From Pseudofrankia asymbiotica (lineage in GTDB: Bacteria; Actinomycetota; Actinomycetes; Frankiales; Frankiaceae), in NCBI RefSeq assembly GCF_001983105.1, contig NZ_MOMC01000076.1:11835-19771 (forward strand): a stretch of 7,937 bases of DNA, read 5' to 3'. Shown here one piece after another: positions 1 to 7,132 of the stretch (the first letter of the stretch is position 1; every line of letters starts with the position of its first letter). Under the pieces are notes generated by a model, which made no database searches, was not told the DNA's origin, and was given only the letters and a program-made list of their open reading frames with translations. Made by a program: the position numbers and the translations under genes.

Positions 1-235
1 AACAACCCGAGATGCCTCGGCACTGCCCCGGCGACCCCCCGGCGTAGCCCAGGCTGAAGGGGCGTGGAGCGACCATCGGCGGCACGCATTTGATACGTGG
101 CCTGTTCGGCAAGCCACCCGCATGCCGCCGGTGGTCCCCTTCCATCCGTCCTGCCTGCCCGTACAGGCCCCACACCCGTCCCGCGCTGGGTCTCCGCCGG
201 TCCGGGCCTGGTCCGCGGACCCGTAGGGTGGTCGC
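1..235. other. non-coding leader region before priA
   Basis: I see no supported gene in this stretch. The open frame that begins in it is Arg/Pro-rich and runs antiparallel to no known family; it is an out-of-frame shadow that overlaps priA. A small hairpin with arms CCGAG/CTCGG sits at 7-20. A 12-bp palindrome lies at 210-221, and the priA ribosome-binding site AGGG lies at 225-228. I found no convincing -35/-10 pair; the AT-richest spot, around 88-98, is the only candidate and it is weak. The region could also hold the untranslated tail of an upstream histidine gene outside the window. Confidence 0.5.
210..221. promoter_or_regulatory. 12-bp perfect palindrome upstream of priA
   Basis: GGTCCGCGGACC is its own reverse complement and ends three bases before the priA Shine-Dalgarno AGGG. 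It could be an operator half-site pair or an RNA hairpin controlling translation. Short palindromes also arise by chance in DNA this GC-rich, so a function is only a possibility. Confidence 0.25.
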
Positions 236-976
236 GTGACGCTCACCCTGCTGCCCGCCGTGGACGTCGCCGACGGCCTGGCCGTTCGGCTGGTCCAGGG
301 CGAGGCCGGATCGGAGACCTCGTACGGCGACCCGCGCGACGCCGCGCTCGCCTGGCAGCGCGACGGCGCCGAGTGGATCCATCTCGTCGACCTGGACGCG
401 GCCTTCGGCCGCGGCTCCAACCGGGAGCTGATCGCCGAGGTGGTCCGCTCCCTCGACGTCGCCGTGGAGCTGTCCGGCGGGATCCGCGACGACGACTCGC
501 TGGACGCGGCGCTCGCCACCGGCGCGGCCCGGGTGAACGTCGGCACCGCCGCGCTGGAGAACCCGGACTGGGTGCGCCGGGCGATCGACCGGGTCGGCGA
601 CCGGATCGCCGTCGGGCTGGACGTGCGCGGCACGACGCTGTCCGCCCGCGGCTGGACCCGTGACGGTGGCGAGCTGTTCGACGTCCTCGCCAGGCTCGAC
701 GCCGACGGCTGCGCCCGCTACGTGGTCACCGACGTCCGCCGCGACGGCACGCTCACCGGCCCGAACCTGGAGCTCCTCGCCGCGGTCACCACCGCCACCG
801 ACCGGCCGGTCGTCGCCAGCGGCGGGGTGTCGTCGCTCGCCGACCTGACCGCGATCGCCACCGTCCCCGGTGTCGAGGGCGCGATCATCGGCAAGGCGCT
901 CTACGCCGGCGCGTTCACCCTCCCGGAGGCGCTCGCCGTCGCCGGCGGCGAGACCGCGGCGGGCGCCCGGCGATGA
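236..976 (+). CDS. priA: PriA, phosphoribosyl isomerase A (HisA, probably also TrpF activity)
   Basis: Cytosolic (beta/alpha)8-barrel isomerase of 246 aa, a normal family length. It opens the ProFAR ring to PRFAR in histidine synthesis. In actinobacteria lacking trpF, the same enzyme also isomerises phosphoribosylanthranilate for tryptophan. Visible marks are the N-terminal LLPAVDV with the general base Asp10, Arg18 in AVRLV, the [10 protein letters not shown] loop (78-87), Asp129 in VGLDVRG as the second acid/base residue, the GWTRDGG loop (139-145) typical of PriA, TDVRRDGT (165-172), and the phosphate-binding ASGGVSS (194-200) and IIGKALY (217-223). The sequence closely resembles the Streptomyces PriA as I remember it, including AALAWQR and [10 protein letters not shown]. 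The GTG start is supported by AGGG seven bases upstream and by the family N-terminus. The stop overlaps the hisF start (ATGA), so the two are probably co-translated. Dual specificity is inferred from family resemblance. Confidence 0.95.
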   Translation: MTLTLLPAVDVADGLAVRLVQGEAGSETSYGDPRDAALAWQRDGAEWIHLVDLDAAFGRGSNRELIAEVVRSLDVAVELSGGIRDDDSLDAALATGAARVNVGTAALENPDWVRRAIDRVGDRIAVGLDVRGTTLSARGWTRDGGELFDVLARLDADGCARYVVTDVRRDGTLTGPNLELLAAVTTATDRPVVASGGVSSLADLTAIATVPGVEGAIIGKALYAGAFTLPEALAVAGGETAAGARR

Positions 977-1737
977 GCGTCGCGGTCCGCGTCATCCCCT
1001 GCCTGGACGTCGACGCCGGCCGGGTGGTCAAGGGCGTCAACTTCACCGGTCTGCGCGACGCCGGCGACCCGGTCGAGATGGCCCGCCTCTACGACGCCGA
1101 GGGCGCCGACGAGCTGACCTTCCTCGACATCACGGCCTCCAGCGGCAACCGGGAGACGACCTACGACATCGTCCGGCGCACCGCCGAGCAGGTCTTCATC
1201 CCGCTGACCGTGGGCGGCGGGGTGCGTGCCGCGGACGACGTGGACCGGCTGCTGCGCGCCGGGGCGGACAAGGTCGGTATCAACACGGCCGCGGTCGCCC
1301 GCCCCGAGCTGCTGCGTGAGTGCGCGCTGCGGTTCGGCAGCCAGTGTGTCGTGCTGTCCGTGGACGCGCGGCGCTCGCCCGGCCAGGACGGGCCGCGCTT
1401 CGAGGTGACCACCCACGGCGGCAGGAAGGGCACCGGCATCGACGCCGTCGCCTGGGCGGCGCGCGCGGTCGAGCTCGGCGCCGGCGAGATCCTGCTCAAC
1501 TCGATGGACGCCGACGGCACCCGCGACGGCTATGACCTCGAGATGATCGCCGCCGTCCGCGCGGAGGTGGACGTCCCGGTGATCGCCAGCGGCGGGGCCG
1601 GCGAGCTCGCCGACTTCGCCCCCGCCGTCTCCGCCGGCGCCGACGCCGTGCTGGCCGCCAGCGTGTTCCACTTCGGCCACCTCCGGATCGCCGACGTCAA
1701 GGAAGCCCTGCGCGACGCCGCCGTGCCCGTTCGCTAG
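973..1737 (+). CDS. hisF: HisF, imidazole glycerol phosphate synthase cyclase subunit
   Basis: A 254-aa (beta/alpha)8-barrel. With the glutaminase HisH, it uses ammonia to turn PRFAR into imidazole glycerol phosphate (IGP) and AICAR. This is the step directly after PriA and also feeds purine synthesis. Family marks are [15 protein letters not shown] (8-21) with catalytic Asp12, GGGVR (81-85), catalytic Asp131 in [22 protein letters not shown] (174-188), the phosphate loop ASGGAG (205-210), and FHFG near the C-terminus (232-235). Both catalytic aspartates are present, so it should be active. The ATG overlaps the priA stop by four bases and has no strong ribosome-binding site of its own, which suggests translational coupling. 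hisH is not in this window. The stop codon falls inside the first of three 14-bp tandem repeats. Confidence 0.96.
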   Translation: MSVAVRVIPCLDVDAGRVVKGVNFTGLRDAGDPVEMARLYDAEGADELTFLDITASSGNRETTYDIVRRTAEQVFIPLTVGGGVRAADDVDRLLRAGADKVGINTAAVARPELLRECALRFGSQCVVLSVDARRSPGQDGPRFEVTTHGGRKGTGIDAVAWAARAVELGAGEILLNSMDADGTRDGYDLEMIAAVRAEVDVPVIASGGAGELADFAPAVSAGADAVLAASVFHFGHLRIADVKEALRDAAVPVR

Positions 1738-1766
1738 GCCCCGTTCGCCAGGCCCCGTTCGTCCGG
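1725..1766 (+). repeat. three tandem 14-bp repeats across the hisF stop
   Basis: Consecutive units GCCCGTTCGCTAGG (1725-1738), CCCCGTTCGCCAGG (1739-1752) and CCCCGTTCGTCCGG (1753-1766) differ at only a few bases. The first contains the last codons and TAG stop of hisF. This looks like a small slippage-type duplication that has copied the gene end into the spacer. No function is evident. Confidence 0.75.
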
Positions 1767-1781
1767 CCCGAGCCACCTGGC

Positions 1782-1803
1782 GGCCGCGTGGGAGTACGCG
1801 GCC
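1782..1803 (+). terminator. hairpin between hisF and the ABC genes, possible terminator
   Basis: GGCCGCGT and ACGCGGCC form a perfect 8-bp stem around a 6-base loop (GGGAGT), 44 bases after the hisF stop. No U-rich tail follows (CGTTCCTGG), so it would be an atypical terminator or an RNA 3'-end stabiliser. Its place between functionally unrelated genes supports a boundary role. Confidence 0.45.
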
Positions 1804-1891
1804 CGTTCCTGGTGTTGCAGGGTGGATGTCACGCGCCTGTCACCGGGCTGTAGCGAAACAGCGGCCGGGCGGGCGTGCGCGCGTTGGTGAG

Positions 1892-1896
1892 AGGAG
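1892..1896 (+). promoter_or_regulatory. ribosome-binding site deciding the first ABC gene start
   Basis: AGGAG, within the purine run GAGGAGAGAG (1891-1900), lies four bases before the GTG at 1901. This favours GTG 1901 over the in-frame ATG at 1826, which has only a poorly spaced AGGGTGG abutting it. Confidence 0.6.
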
Positions 1897-1900
1897 AGAG

Positions 1901-3937
1901 GTGCCCGCACCTGGTGACGTCCCGGACGAGCCGCCGAACCCCGGCGGCCACGTCGTCGACCACCTCAACCCTCCCGGGTTCGCCCGGTCGGCGCTCGCGA
2001 TCGACGGGACCCGCTCGGTCATCCAGCGCGGGCTGCGGATCCTGCTGCTGGCGGTGCGCGAGGAGCGGCGCCTGTTCGCGCTGTCCGTCTTCGGCAGCGC
2101 GCTGTTCGGCCTCGCGACGGTGGCCAGCTCCTACGTCCTCGGCGAGGTGACGCAGCGGGTCATCGTCCCGTACCTGCGCGACGGGCATGCCGCCTGGGGG
2201 AGTGTCGTGACCGCCGCGTCGCTGGTGTTCGCGGTCGGCGCGACCCGCGCCGTCGGGATGTTCTTCCGCCGGTTCGCGGCCGGCGTGCTGCAGTACCGGA
2301 TGCAGGCCCACTACCGGCGCCGTGTCACCCGCCAGTACCTGCGGCTGCCACTGGCCTGGCACCAGCGGCACTCCACCGGCGCGCTGCTGTCGAACGCGAA
2401 CGCCGACGTCGAGGCGCTGTGGGCGCCGATCGCGCCGTTCCCGTTCGCGGTCGGTGTGGTCGTGATGCTCGCCGCCGCCATCGCCCTGCTGGTCGCGACC
2501 GACCCGCTGCTCGCCGCCGTCGGTTTCGTCGTCTTCCCGCTCGTCGGTGTCCTGAACCTCACCTACTCGCGGCTGGTCTCGCCGCTGTTCGCCAGGGTGC
2601 AGGAGCTGCGCGCCGAGGTGAGCGCCGTCGCGCACGAGTCGTTCGACGGCGCGCTCGTCATCAAGACCCTCGGCAGGGAGGCCGACGAGACCGTCCGCTT
2701 CCGCCGGTCCGCCGAACAGCTGCGAGACGCGATGATCCGCGCGGGCCGGGTCCGCGGGGTCTTCGACCCACTGATGGAGGCGCTGCCCAACTTCGGCGTG
2801 CTCGCCGTGCTCGTCGTCGGCGCGCACCGGATCGGCTCCGGCGACCTGTCGGTCGGTGACCTGGTCCGGGTGGCCTACCTGTTCACGCTGCTCGCCTTCC
2901 CGATCCGGGCGATCGGCTGGGTGATCAGCGAGATGCCCCGCTCGGTGGTCGGCTGGGGCCGGGTGTCCGCGGTGCTGACAGCCGAGGGCGAGCAGGAGTT
3001 CGGCACGGAGCGCCTGGCCGGCACCGGCCCGGCCACGCTGCGCCTCGAGGGCGTCGGCTACCGGTACCCCACCCCGGCCCCCGCCCCCGCCCCCGTCGGC
3101 GCCGCCGGCGGCACGGAACGGCCCGGTGGCGACGAGGAGACGGAGGCGGCCGCGGCGCTCGCGGAGGTCACCTTCGAGGCACGTCCGGGCAAGGTGCTCG
3201 CGGTCACCGGGCGCACGGGCGCCGGGAAGTCGACGCTGGTGAGCCTGCTCGCCCGCCTCGTCGACCCGGACACGGGCACCGTCCGCCTCGACGGCGCCGA
3301 TCTGCGCGACCTCGCCGCCGACGAGGTCACCTCCGCGGTCGCCCTCGTCGCCCAGCAGGCGTTCCTGTTCGACGACACGGTCCGCGCGAACATCACCCTC
3401 GGCCTCGACCTGTCCGACGACGCCGTCTGGGAGGCGCTGCGCCTCGCGCAGGCGGACCGGTTCGTCGAGGCCCTGCCGAGTGGCCTGGACACCGAGGTGG
3501 GGGAGCGCGGCACGACCCTGTCCGGCGGCCAGCGCCAGCGGATCTCGCTCGCCCGCGCGCTGGTCCGCCGCCCACGGCTGCTCGTCCTCGACGACGCGAC
3601 CTCCAGCGTCGACCCGCGGGTCGAGGCGTCGATCCTCGCCGGCCTGCGGGCGCTCGGCTCGGCGGGGTCGTCGACCGTGGTCGTCGTCGCCCACCGCCGG
3701 GCGACGATCGCGCTCGCCGACGAGGTGGTCTACCTGGAGTCCGGCCGGGTCGCGGCGCATGGCCGGCACGACGAGCTGCTCGTCGGCTCGCCCGGCTACG
3801 CCGAGCTGCTCACCGCCTACGAGCGCGCCGCCGCCGACCTGGAGGCGCCGACCGGATCGGACGCGCCGGCGGACCTGGGCCTGGACACGGACGACCCCCG
3901 CCACGGCGACGCGTTCGACGAGGAGGTCCTGTCATGA
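1901..3937 (+). CDS. ABC exporter half-transporter, subunit 1 (degenerate Walker B)
   Basis: A 678-aa membrane-domain plus ATPase-domain fusion, the type I ABC exporter layout. About six hydrophobic segments lie near residues 58-81, 97-122, 180-201, 202-222, 298-314 and 322-343. The ATPase domain has Walker A GRTGAGKST (437-445), a Q-loop VAQQ around 485, a perfect LSGGQ signature (540-544), Walker B LLVLDD (560-565), a D-loop SSVD and the switch histidine in VVAHRR (598). The Walker B catalytic Glu is replaced by Asp565, as in the non-catalytic site of heterodimeric exporters. An unusual Pro/Ala-then-acidic insert of roughly 28 residues (about 391-420) lies between the A-loop tyrosines (GYRYP) and the strand before Walker A. 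The GTG start is preferred for its AGGAG; the frame is open back to ATG 1826, which would add 25 residues. The stop overlaps the next gene by ATGA, so the two products probably form a heterodimer. The substrate is unknown; drugs, lipids or peptides are all possible. Confidence 0.9.
   Translation: MPAPGDVPDEPPNPGGHVVDHLNPPGFARSALAIDGTRSVIQRGLRILLLAVREERRLFALSVFGSALFGLATVASSYVLGEVTQRVIVPYLRDGHAAWGSVVTAASLVFAVGATRAVGMFFRRFAAGVLQYRMQAHYRRRVTRQYLRLPLAWHQRHSTGALLSNANADVEALWAPIAPFPFAVGVVVMLAAAIALLVATDPLLAAVGFVVFPLVGVLNLTYSRLVSPLFARVQELRAEVSAVAHESFDGALVIKTLGREADETVRFRRSAEQLRDAMIRAGRVRGVFDPLMEALPNFGVLAVLVVGAHRIGSGDLSVGDLVRVAYLFTLLAFPIRAIGWVISEMPRSVVGWGRVSAVLTAEGEQEFGTERLAGTGPATLRLEGVGYRYPTPAPAPAPVGAAGGTERPGGDEETEAAAALAEVTFEARPGKVLAVTGRTGAGKSTLVSLLARLVDPDTGTVRLDGADLRDLAADEVTSAVALVAQQAFLFDDTVRANITLGLDLSDDAVWEALRLAQADRFVEALPSGLDTEVGERGTTLSGGQRQRISLARALVRRPRLLVLDDATSSVDPRVEASILAGLRALGSAGSSTVVVVAHRRATIALADEVVYLESGRVAAHGRHDELLVGSPGYAELLTAYERAAADLEAPTGSDAPADLGLDTDDPRHGDAFDEEVLS
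3921..3926 (+). promoter_or_regulatory. strong ribosome-binding site inside the end of ABC subunit 1
   Basis: A perfect AGGAGG lies seven bases before the ATG at 3934, within the last codons of the first ABC gene. It fixes the start of the second gene and, with the ATGA overlap, fits coupled translation of the two subunits in similar amounts. Confidence 0.8.
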
Positions 3938-5934
3938 CGGCCGCCACCCCGCCCGTCCGCGGCGACGAGCGGCCCGAGGTGGACGGACAGCCCGTGAGCG
4001 CGTCGGCCCTGCCCGCTCCGGCCGCCCCGATCCCGCCACAGCGCGCGGCGGCGTCGACCGCCCCGGCCGGCGACGACGCGCCCGACTCGGCTGACGCGCG
4101 CTCGGCGCGGGAGGGCCTGTGGAGCACCGCCCGGCGGCTGCGCCGGCTCGCTCCGCAGGCGACGAACGGGATCGGCGTGACACTACTGCTCGCCCTGATC
4201 GCCACCGTCGGCAAGATCGTCATCCCGCTGACCGTGCAGCAGACGCTCGACCGCGGCGTCAGCGGTGCGGACGGCGTCGACCTGGGCCTCGTGCGTACCG
4301 CCGTCACGATCGCGGCGGTCGCGATCGTGGTCACGGCGACCGCCACCTACGTGATGAACGTGCGGCTCTACAAGGTCTCCGAGGGAGCGCTCGCGACGCT
4401 GCGGGTGCGCGCGTTCCGGCACATCCACGACCTGTCGATGCTCACCCAGGCGACCCAGGCCCGCGGTGGCCTGACCGCCAGGGTCACCACCGACGTGGAC
4501 CAGATGTCGCAGTTCCTGCAGTTCGGCGGCGTGATGCTGGTCGTCTCCGTCGGCCAGATGATCGTCGCGACCGTGCTGATGCTGGTCTACTCGTGGCCGC
4601 TGACGTTGCTGGTCTACGTCTGCTTCGTCCCGATGGTGTTCGCGACCCGCGGCTTCCAGCGCCGGCTGTCCACCCGGTACGCCCTGGTGCGCCGGCGGGT
4701 CGGGGACATGCTCGGCGCGGTGTCCGAGTCCGTGGTCGGGGCGCACGTGGTGCGCGCCTACGGCGCCCAGCGGCGCACCGCCATCCGGGTCGACGACACC
4801 GTCGAGGCCTACCGCTCGGCGCAGAGCAGGGCGCAGGTGCTGGTCGCCGTCGTGTTCTCGGCGGGCGAGCTGGTCAGCGCGGTCGCGCTCGGCGGGGTGG
4901 TGCTGCTCGGCGTGAGCCTCGGTGTAGGCGGCCACCTGTCCACCGGCCGGCTGGTGGCGTTCCTGTTCCTGATGACGCTGTTCGTCATGCCGGTGCAGAT
5001 GCTCACCGAGGTGCTCAACGACGGCGCGAACGCGCTGGCCGGCCTGCGCCGCGTCCTGGACATCCTGGACACTCCCAGCGACGTCCGCGATCCCGCCGAG
5101 CTCGACGTCGGCGGTGAGGGCTCGGGCGGCCCCGCCGGTTCTGACAGCTCCGGCGGCTCCGGCGGCTCCGGCGGCCGGGACCTGCCGCCCGGCTCGCTCG
5201 ACGTGACCTTCGACCAGGTCACGTTCCGCTACCGGACAGGCCCGCCGGTCCTGCACGGCATCGACCTGCGGATCCCGGCCCGCGCCCGGGTCGCCGTGGT
5301 CGGTGAGACCGGGTCGGGCAAGACGACGATCGCCAAGCTGCTGACCCGGCTCATGGACCCGACCGCGGGCGAGGTCCGCATCGGCGGGGTGCCCCTGACC
5401 GAGGTGCGCTTCTCGTCCCTGCGCGGCCGGGTGGTCATGGTGCCGCAGGACGGTTTCCTCTTCGACGCGACGGTCGCCGACAACGTCCGCTACGGCCGGC
5501 CCGGTGCCACGGACGAGGAGATCACCGCCGCCTTCGAGCGGATCGGCCTCGCCGACTGGCTCGCGGGCCTGCCGGCCGGGGTGCGCACGGCGGTCGGCGA
5601 GTCCGGCGGGCTGCTGTCGGCGGGCGAGCGCCAGCTCGTCGCCCTGGCCCGCGCCGAGCTCGCCGGCCCCGACCTGCTCGTCCTCGACGAGGCGACCTCC
5701 GCCGTCGACCCGGCGACGGAGGTCCGCATCGGCCAGGCGCTGCTCGAGCTCACCCACGGCCGCACGTCCGTGACGATCGCCCACCGCCTGTCCACCGCCG
5801 AGACGGCCGATCTGGTGCTCGTCATCGACGCCGGCCGCGTCGTCCAGCGCGGCACCCACGCCGACCTCGTGACCCAGCCCGGCGTCTACCAGCGCCTGCA
5901 CGAATCCTGGTCCGCCGGCATCGCCGTGTTGTAG
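3934..5934 (+). CDS. ABC exporter half-transporter, subunit 2 (catalytic Walker B, LSAGE signature)
   Basis: A 666-aa half-transporter. It has a disordered Pro/Ala-rich N-terminal tail of about 60 residues. About six membrane segments follow (near 80-101, 120-141, 198-218, 221-240, 301-329, 337-357), then an ATPase domain. Motifs are Walker A GETGSGKTT (457-465), Q-loop VPQD (Gln505), signature LSAGE (561-565) instead of LSGGQ, Walker B LLVLDE with catalytic Glu586, D-loop SAVD and switch His617 in IAHRLS. The altered signature would face the Asp-type Walker B of subunit 1, while its intact Walker B would face subunit 1's LSGGQ, giving one catalytic and one degenerate ATP site. A Gly/Ser linker (about 393-414, repeats of GGS) joins the membrane and ATPase parts and is longer than usual. 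It is likely an inner-membrane exporter; the substrate is unknown. A terminator-like hairpin follows. Confidence 0.92.
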   Translation: MTAATPPVRGDERPEVDGQPVSASALPAPAAPIPPQRAAASTAPAGDDAPDSADARSAREGLWSTARRLRRLAPQATNGIGVTLLLALIATVGKIVIPLTVQQTLDRGVSGADGVDLGLVRTAVTIAAVAIVVTATATYVMNVRLYKVSEGALATLRVRAFRHIHDLSMLTQATQARGGLTARVTTDVDQMSQFLQFGGVMLVVSVGQMIVATVLMLVYSWPLTLLVYVCFVPMVFATRGFQRRLSTRYALVRRRVGDMLGAVSESVVGAHVVRAYGAQRRTAIRVDDTVEAYRSAQSRAQVLVAVVFSAGELVSAVALGGVVLLGVSLGVGGHLSTGRLVAFLFLMTLFVMPVQMLTEVLNDGANALAGLRRVLDILDTPSDVRDPAELDVGGEGSGGPAGSDSSGGSGGSGGRDLPPGSLDVTFDQVTFRYRTGPPVLHGIDLRIPARARVAVVGETGSGKTTIAKLLTRLMDPTAGEVRIGGVPLTEVRFSSLRGRVVMVPQDGFLFDATVADNVRYGRPGATDEEITAAFERIGLADWLAGLPAGVRTAVGESGGLLSAGERQLVALARAELAGPDLLVLDEATSAVDPATEVRIGQALLELTHGRTSVTIAHRLSTAETADLVLVIDAGRVVQRGTHADLVTQPGVYQRLHESWSAGIAVL

Positions 5935-5960
5935 CGGTGGGCATCGCTGCCACGCGGTGG

Positions 5961-5990
5961 TCGGCCAGCTGCCACATGGCCGAAGGTTTT
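5961..5990 (+). terminator. terminator-like hairpin after the ABC operon
   Basis: TCGGCCA (5961-5967) pairs with TGGCCGA (5977-5983) around a 9-base loop, and a TTTT run at 5987-5990 follows. It starts 26 bases after the ABC stop and is the only stem followed by a T-run that I noticed in the window. The short T-run and 7-bp stem make it a moderate candidate. Confidence 0.5.
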
Positions 5991-6002
5991 GCTGGTCGGT
6001 AA

Positions 6003-6029
6003 CCATCCGGGCGCGCCGGGTCCGGATGG
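6003..6029. promoter_or_regulatory. inverted repeat upstream of the EAD adaptor gene
   Basis: CCATCCGG (6003-6010) and CCGGATGG (6022-6029) are perfect 8-bp inverted arms separated by 11 bases, with two more inner pairs possible if a G-U is allowed. It sits between the ABC terminator candidate and the adaptor gene. It could be a dimeric-regulator operator or a second transcript-end hairpin; there is no T-run after it. Confidence 0.35.
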
Positions 6030-6043
6030 CCCGTTGCACAAGT

Positions 6044-6063
6044 ACGGACACTGTCGGACACTG
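6044..6063 (+). repeat. tandem 10-bp direct repeat before the EAD adaptor gene
   Basis: ACGGACACTG (6044-6053) is followed directly by TCGGACACTG (6054-6063), identical at nine of ten bases. One helical turn per unit would suit a regulator binding twice on the same DNA face. A weak -35-like TTGCAC lies just upstream at 6034-6039, with only a poor -10 inside the repeat. A promoter-proximal role is a guess. Confidence 0.4.
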
Positions 6064-6102
6064 GCCAGACGCGCCGATCAGGATGACCGGCGTGGCCGAG
6101 CC

Positions 6103-6109
6103 GGGGGGA
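6103..6109 (+). promoter_or_regulatory. G-rich ribosome-binding site deciding the adaptor gene start
   Basis: GGGGGGA lies three bases before the ATG at 6113. The in-frame alternatives, GTG 5957 and ATG 6083, lack a well-placed site. The next gene has the same layout (GGGGGA, three bases, GTGACC), which supports this choice. Confidence 0.5.
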
Positions 6110-6112
6110 CCG

Positions 6113-6943
6113 ATGACCGGGGCGGACGGTGGTGCCGGCGTGAACCGCTCCGGCGCCAAGTCCGTCCCGCCTCACCCTTCCCCCGGTGCCGGCACGGTGG
6201 GGCCCCGGCTGGCGTACGACCGGGATGCCGACCTGGAACGGCTCGTCGACGCGCTGGAGCGAGCGCCGAACTTCGCCCAGAACGCGAGCCGCCGGCTCCT
6301 GGTCGCCCGGGTGGAGCGGTACGCCGAAGGCCGGCTGTTCGTGCCGGAGCACGACATCGCACGCAACTGGTTCACCGAGCTGGTCAACACCCTGGACGAG
6401 ACGCCGGGCGGCCTGGCCGCCCTGGCACGAGCTGTCACCATGCTCGCGTCGAAATCGCGTCTGGCCGACACGGTCACGGTGCTCGCCACCCGTCTCACCG
6501 CCGCGCCGGTGCCAGCCGGTCCGGTGCCGGCAGCACCAGCGCCGGCCGACGCCGGGGACACCTTGGCGGGCCACGCGCCCGCTGCGTTGCCGCCCTCCGG
6601 GCCGGCGGGCGCGGCCGCGTCGCCGATGCCCAACGGGGCATCCCCCGGGTCATCCGCTGGACCGCCGGAGGAGCCCCGCGACCTGACCGAGGTCGAGCTG
6701 GCAGAGCTGGCCCGTCTGTTCGTCGAGCCGGCCGACGCCATCAGGGTGCTGGTCGACGCCGGCGTTCCCCGCGTCCGCGTGCCTGCCTGGGGCACCCGAG
6801 ACCCGGACGGGTACTGGTACGACATCGCCGTGCGGCTACGCGACGGGCTCCTGATGGACGGCCGCCGCCGGGTGCTGGCGGCAGCCCTGCAGCGATACCC
6901 AGGTAACTGGATCTTCCTCGGCCTCGAGCCCCCCCTCGGGTGA
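6113..6943 (+). CDS. two-domain adaptor protein: EAD2-like domain plus a second EAD-like domain
   Basis: A 276-aa soluble protein with no signal peptide, membrane segment or enzyme motif. Residues 39-128 form an all-helical domain resembling effector-associated domain 2 (EAD2), with the landmark LFVPEHDIARNW (75-86) and GGLAALARAV (99-108). A Pro/Ala/Gly linker (about 129-189) follows. Residues 190-276 form a second small helical domain (DLTEVELAELARLF, GYWYDIAVRLRDG, DGRRRVLAAALQRYPGN) that resembles other EAD-type adaptors; I cannot assign its subtype safely. In known conflict systems, EADs act like bacterial death-fold adaptors, bringing an effector and a sensor together by like-with-like contact. 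The first domain aligns without gaps with the N-terminus of the next gene (about 25 of 88 identical by hand count), so the two products probably bind. This protein may bridge that partner to a component carrying the second domain type. Start 6113 rests on GGGGGGA; 6083 is an alternative. Confidence 0.75.
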   Translation: MTGADGGAGVNRSGAKSVPPHPSPGAGTVGPRLAYDRDADLERLVDALERAPNFAQNASRRLLVARVERYAEGRLFVPEHDIARNWFTELVNTLDETPGGLAALARAVTMLASKSRLADTVTVLATRLTAAPVPAGPVPAAPAPADAGDTLAGHAPAALPPSGPAGAAASPMPNGASPGSSAGPPEEPRDLTEVELAELARLFVEPADAIRVLVDAGVPRVRVPAWGTRDPDGYWYDIAVRLRDGLLMDGRRRVLAAALQRYPGNWIFLGLEPPLG

Positions 6944-7020
6944 GCCGGGGTGACGTTGGTGGCTGCTCCGCCGGAAACACGACACGGCCGCCCGGTTCAG
7001 CCTGCAATGAGCGACTCTGG

Positions 7021-7047
7021 TTGCCACAAGGCTGTGCGGACTACCCT
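7021..7047 (+). promoter_or_regulatory. possible promoter of the VMAP-like gene
   Basis: TTGCCA (7021-7026) and TACCCT (7042-7047) resemble actinobacterial -35 and -10 elements (TTGACA and TAnnnT) but are only 15 bases apart, which is short. The placement would give a leader of roughly 80 bases. This is a weak call from pattern alone. Confidence 0.25.
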
Positions 7048-7126
7048 GAGCGGCAAAGCTGTTTCGATCCGTCAGAGTGCGGCATCGCCGACATCGGCAA
7101 AGACCTTGACCGTGTTGCGATCTTGC

Positions 7127-7132
7127 GGGGGA
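7127..7132 (+). promoter_or_regulatory. G-rich ribosome-binding site deciding the VMAP-like gene start
   Basis: GGGGGA lies three bases before GTG 7136, the same arrangement as at the preceding adaptor gene. Other in-frame starts (ATG 7007, GTG 7112, GTG 6950) have no such site. Confidence 0.45.

Noticed and set aside
97..663. Arg-rich + strand frame across the priA leader
   Set aside because: It overlaps priA in another frame, and its composition is typical of a shifted high-GC reading.
901..1776. Antisense open frame opposite hisF
   Set aside because: Hydrophilic Gly/Ala/Asp/His repeats with no domain; hisF on the + strand is unambiguous.
1826..1900. Upstream ATG start for ABC subunit 1
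   Set aside because: It adds 25 basic residues with no membrane or domain content and has no properly spaced ribosome-binding site. GTG 1901 has AGGAG.
1829..3904. Antisense open frame of 691 codons opposite ABC subunit 1
   Set aside because: Its translation is low-complexity Arg/Gly/Asp/Gln-rich text with no domain, and the sense strand carries full ABC motifs. It is a high-GC mirror frame.
5110..5175. Gly/Ser repeat as a mobile or CRISPR-like repeat
   Set aside because: It is an in-frame coding linker (GGS units) in the ABC gene, with no spacers or regular unit.
4183..6159. Antisense open frame of 658 codons opposite ABC subunit 2
   Set aside because: The same kind of mirror frame: no family resemblance, His/Gln/Arg-rich, and opposite clear ABC ATPase motifs.
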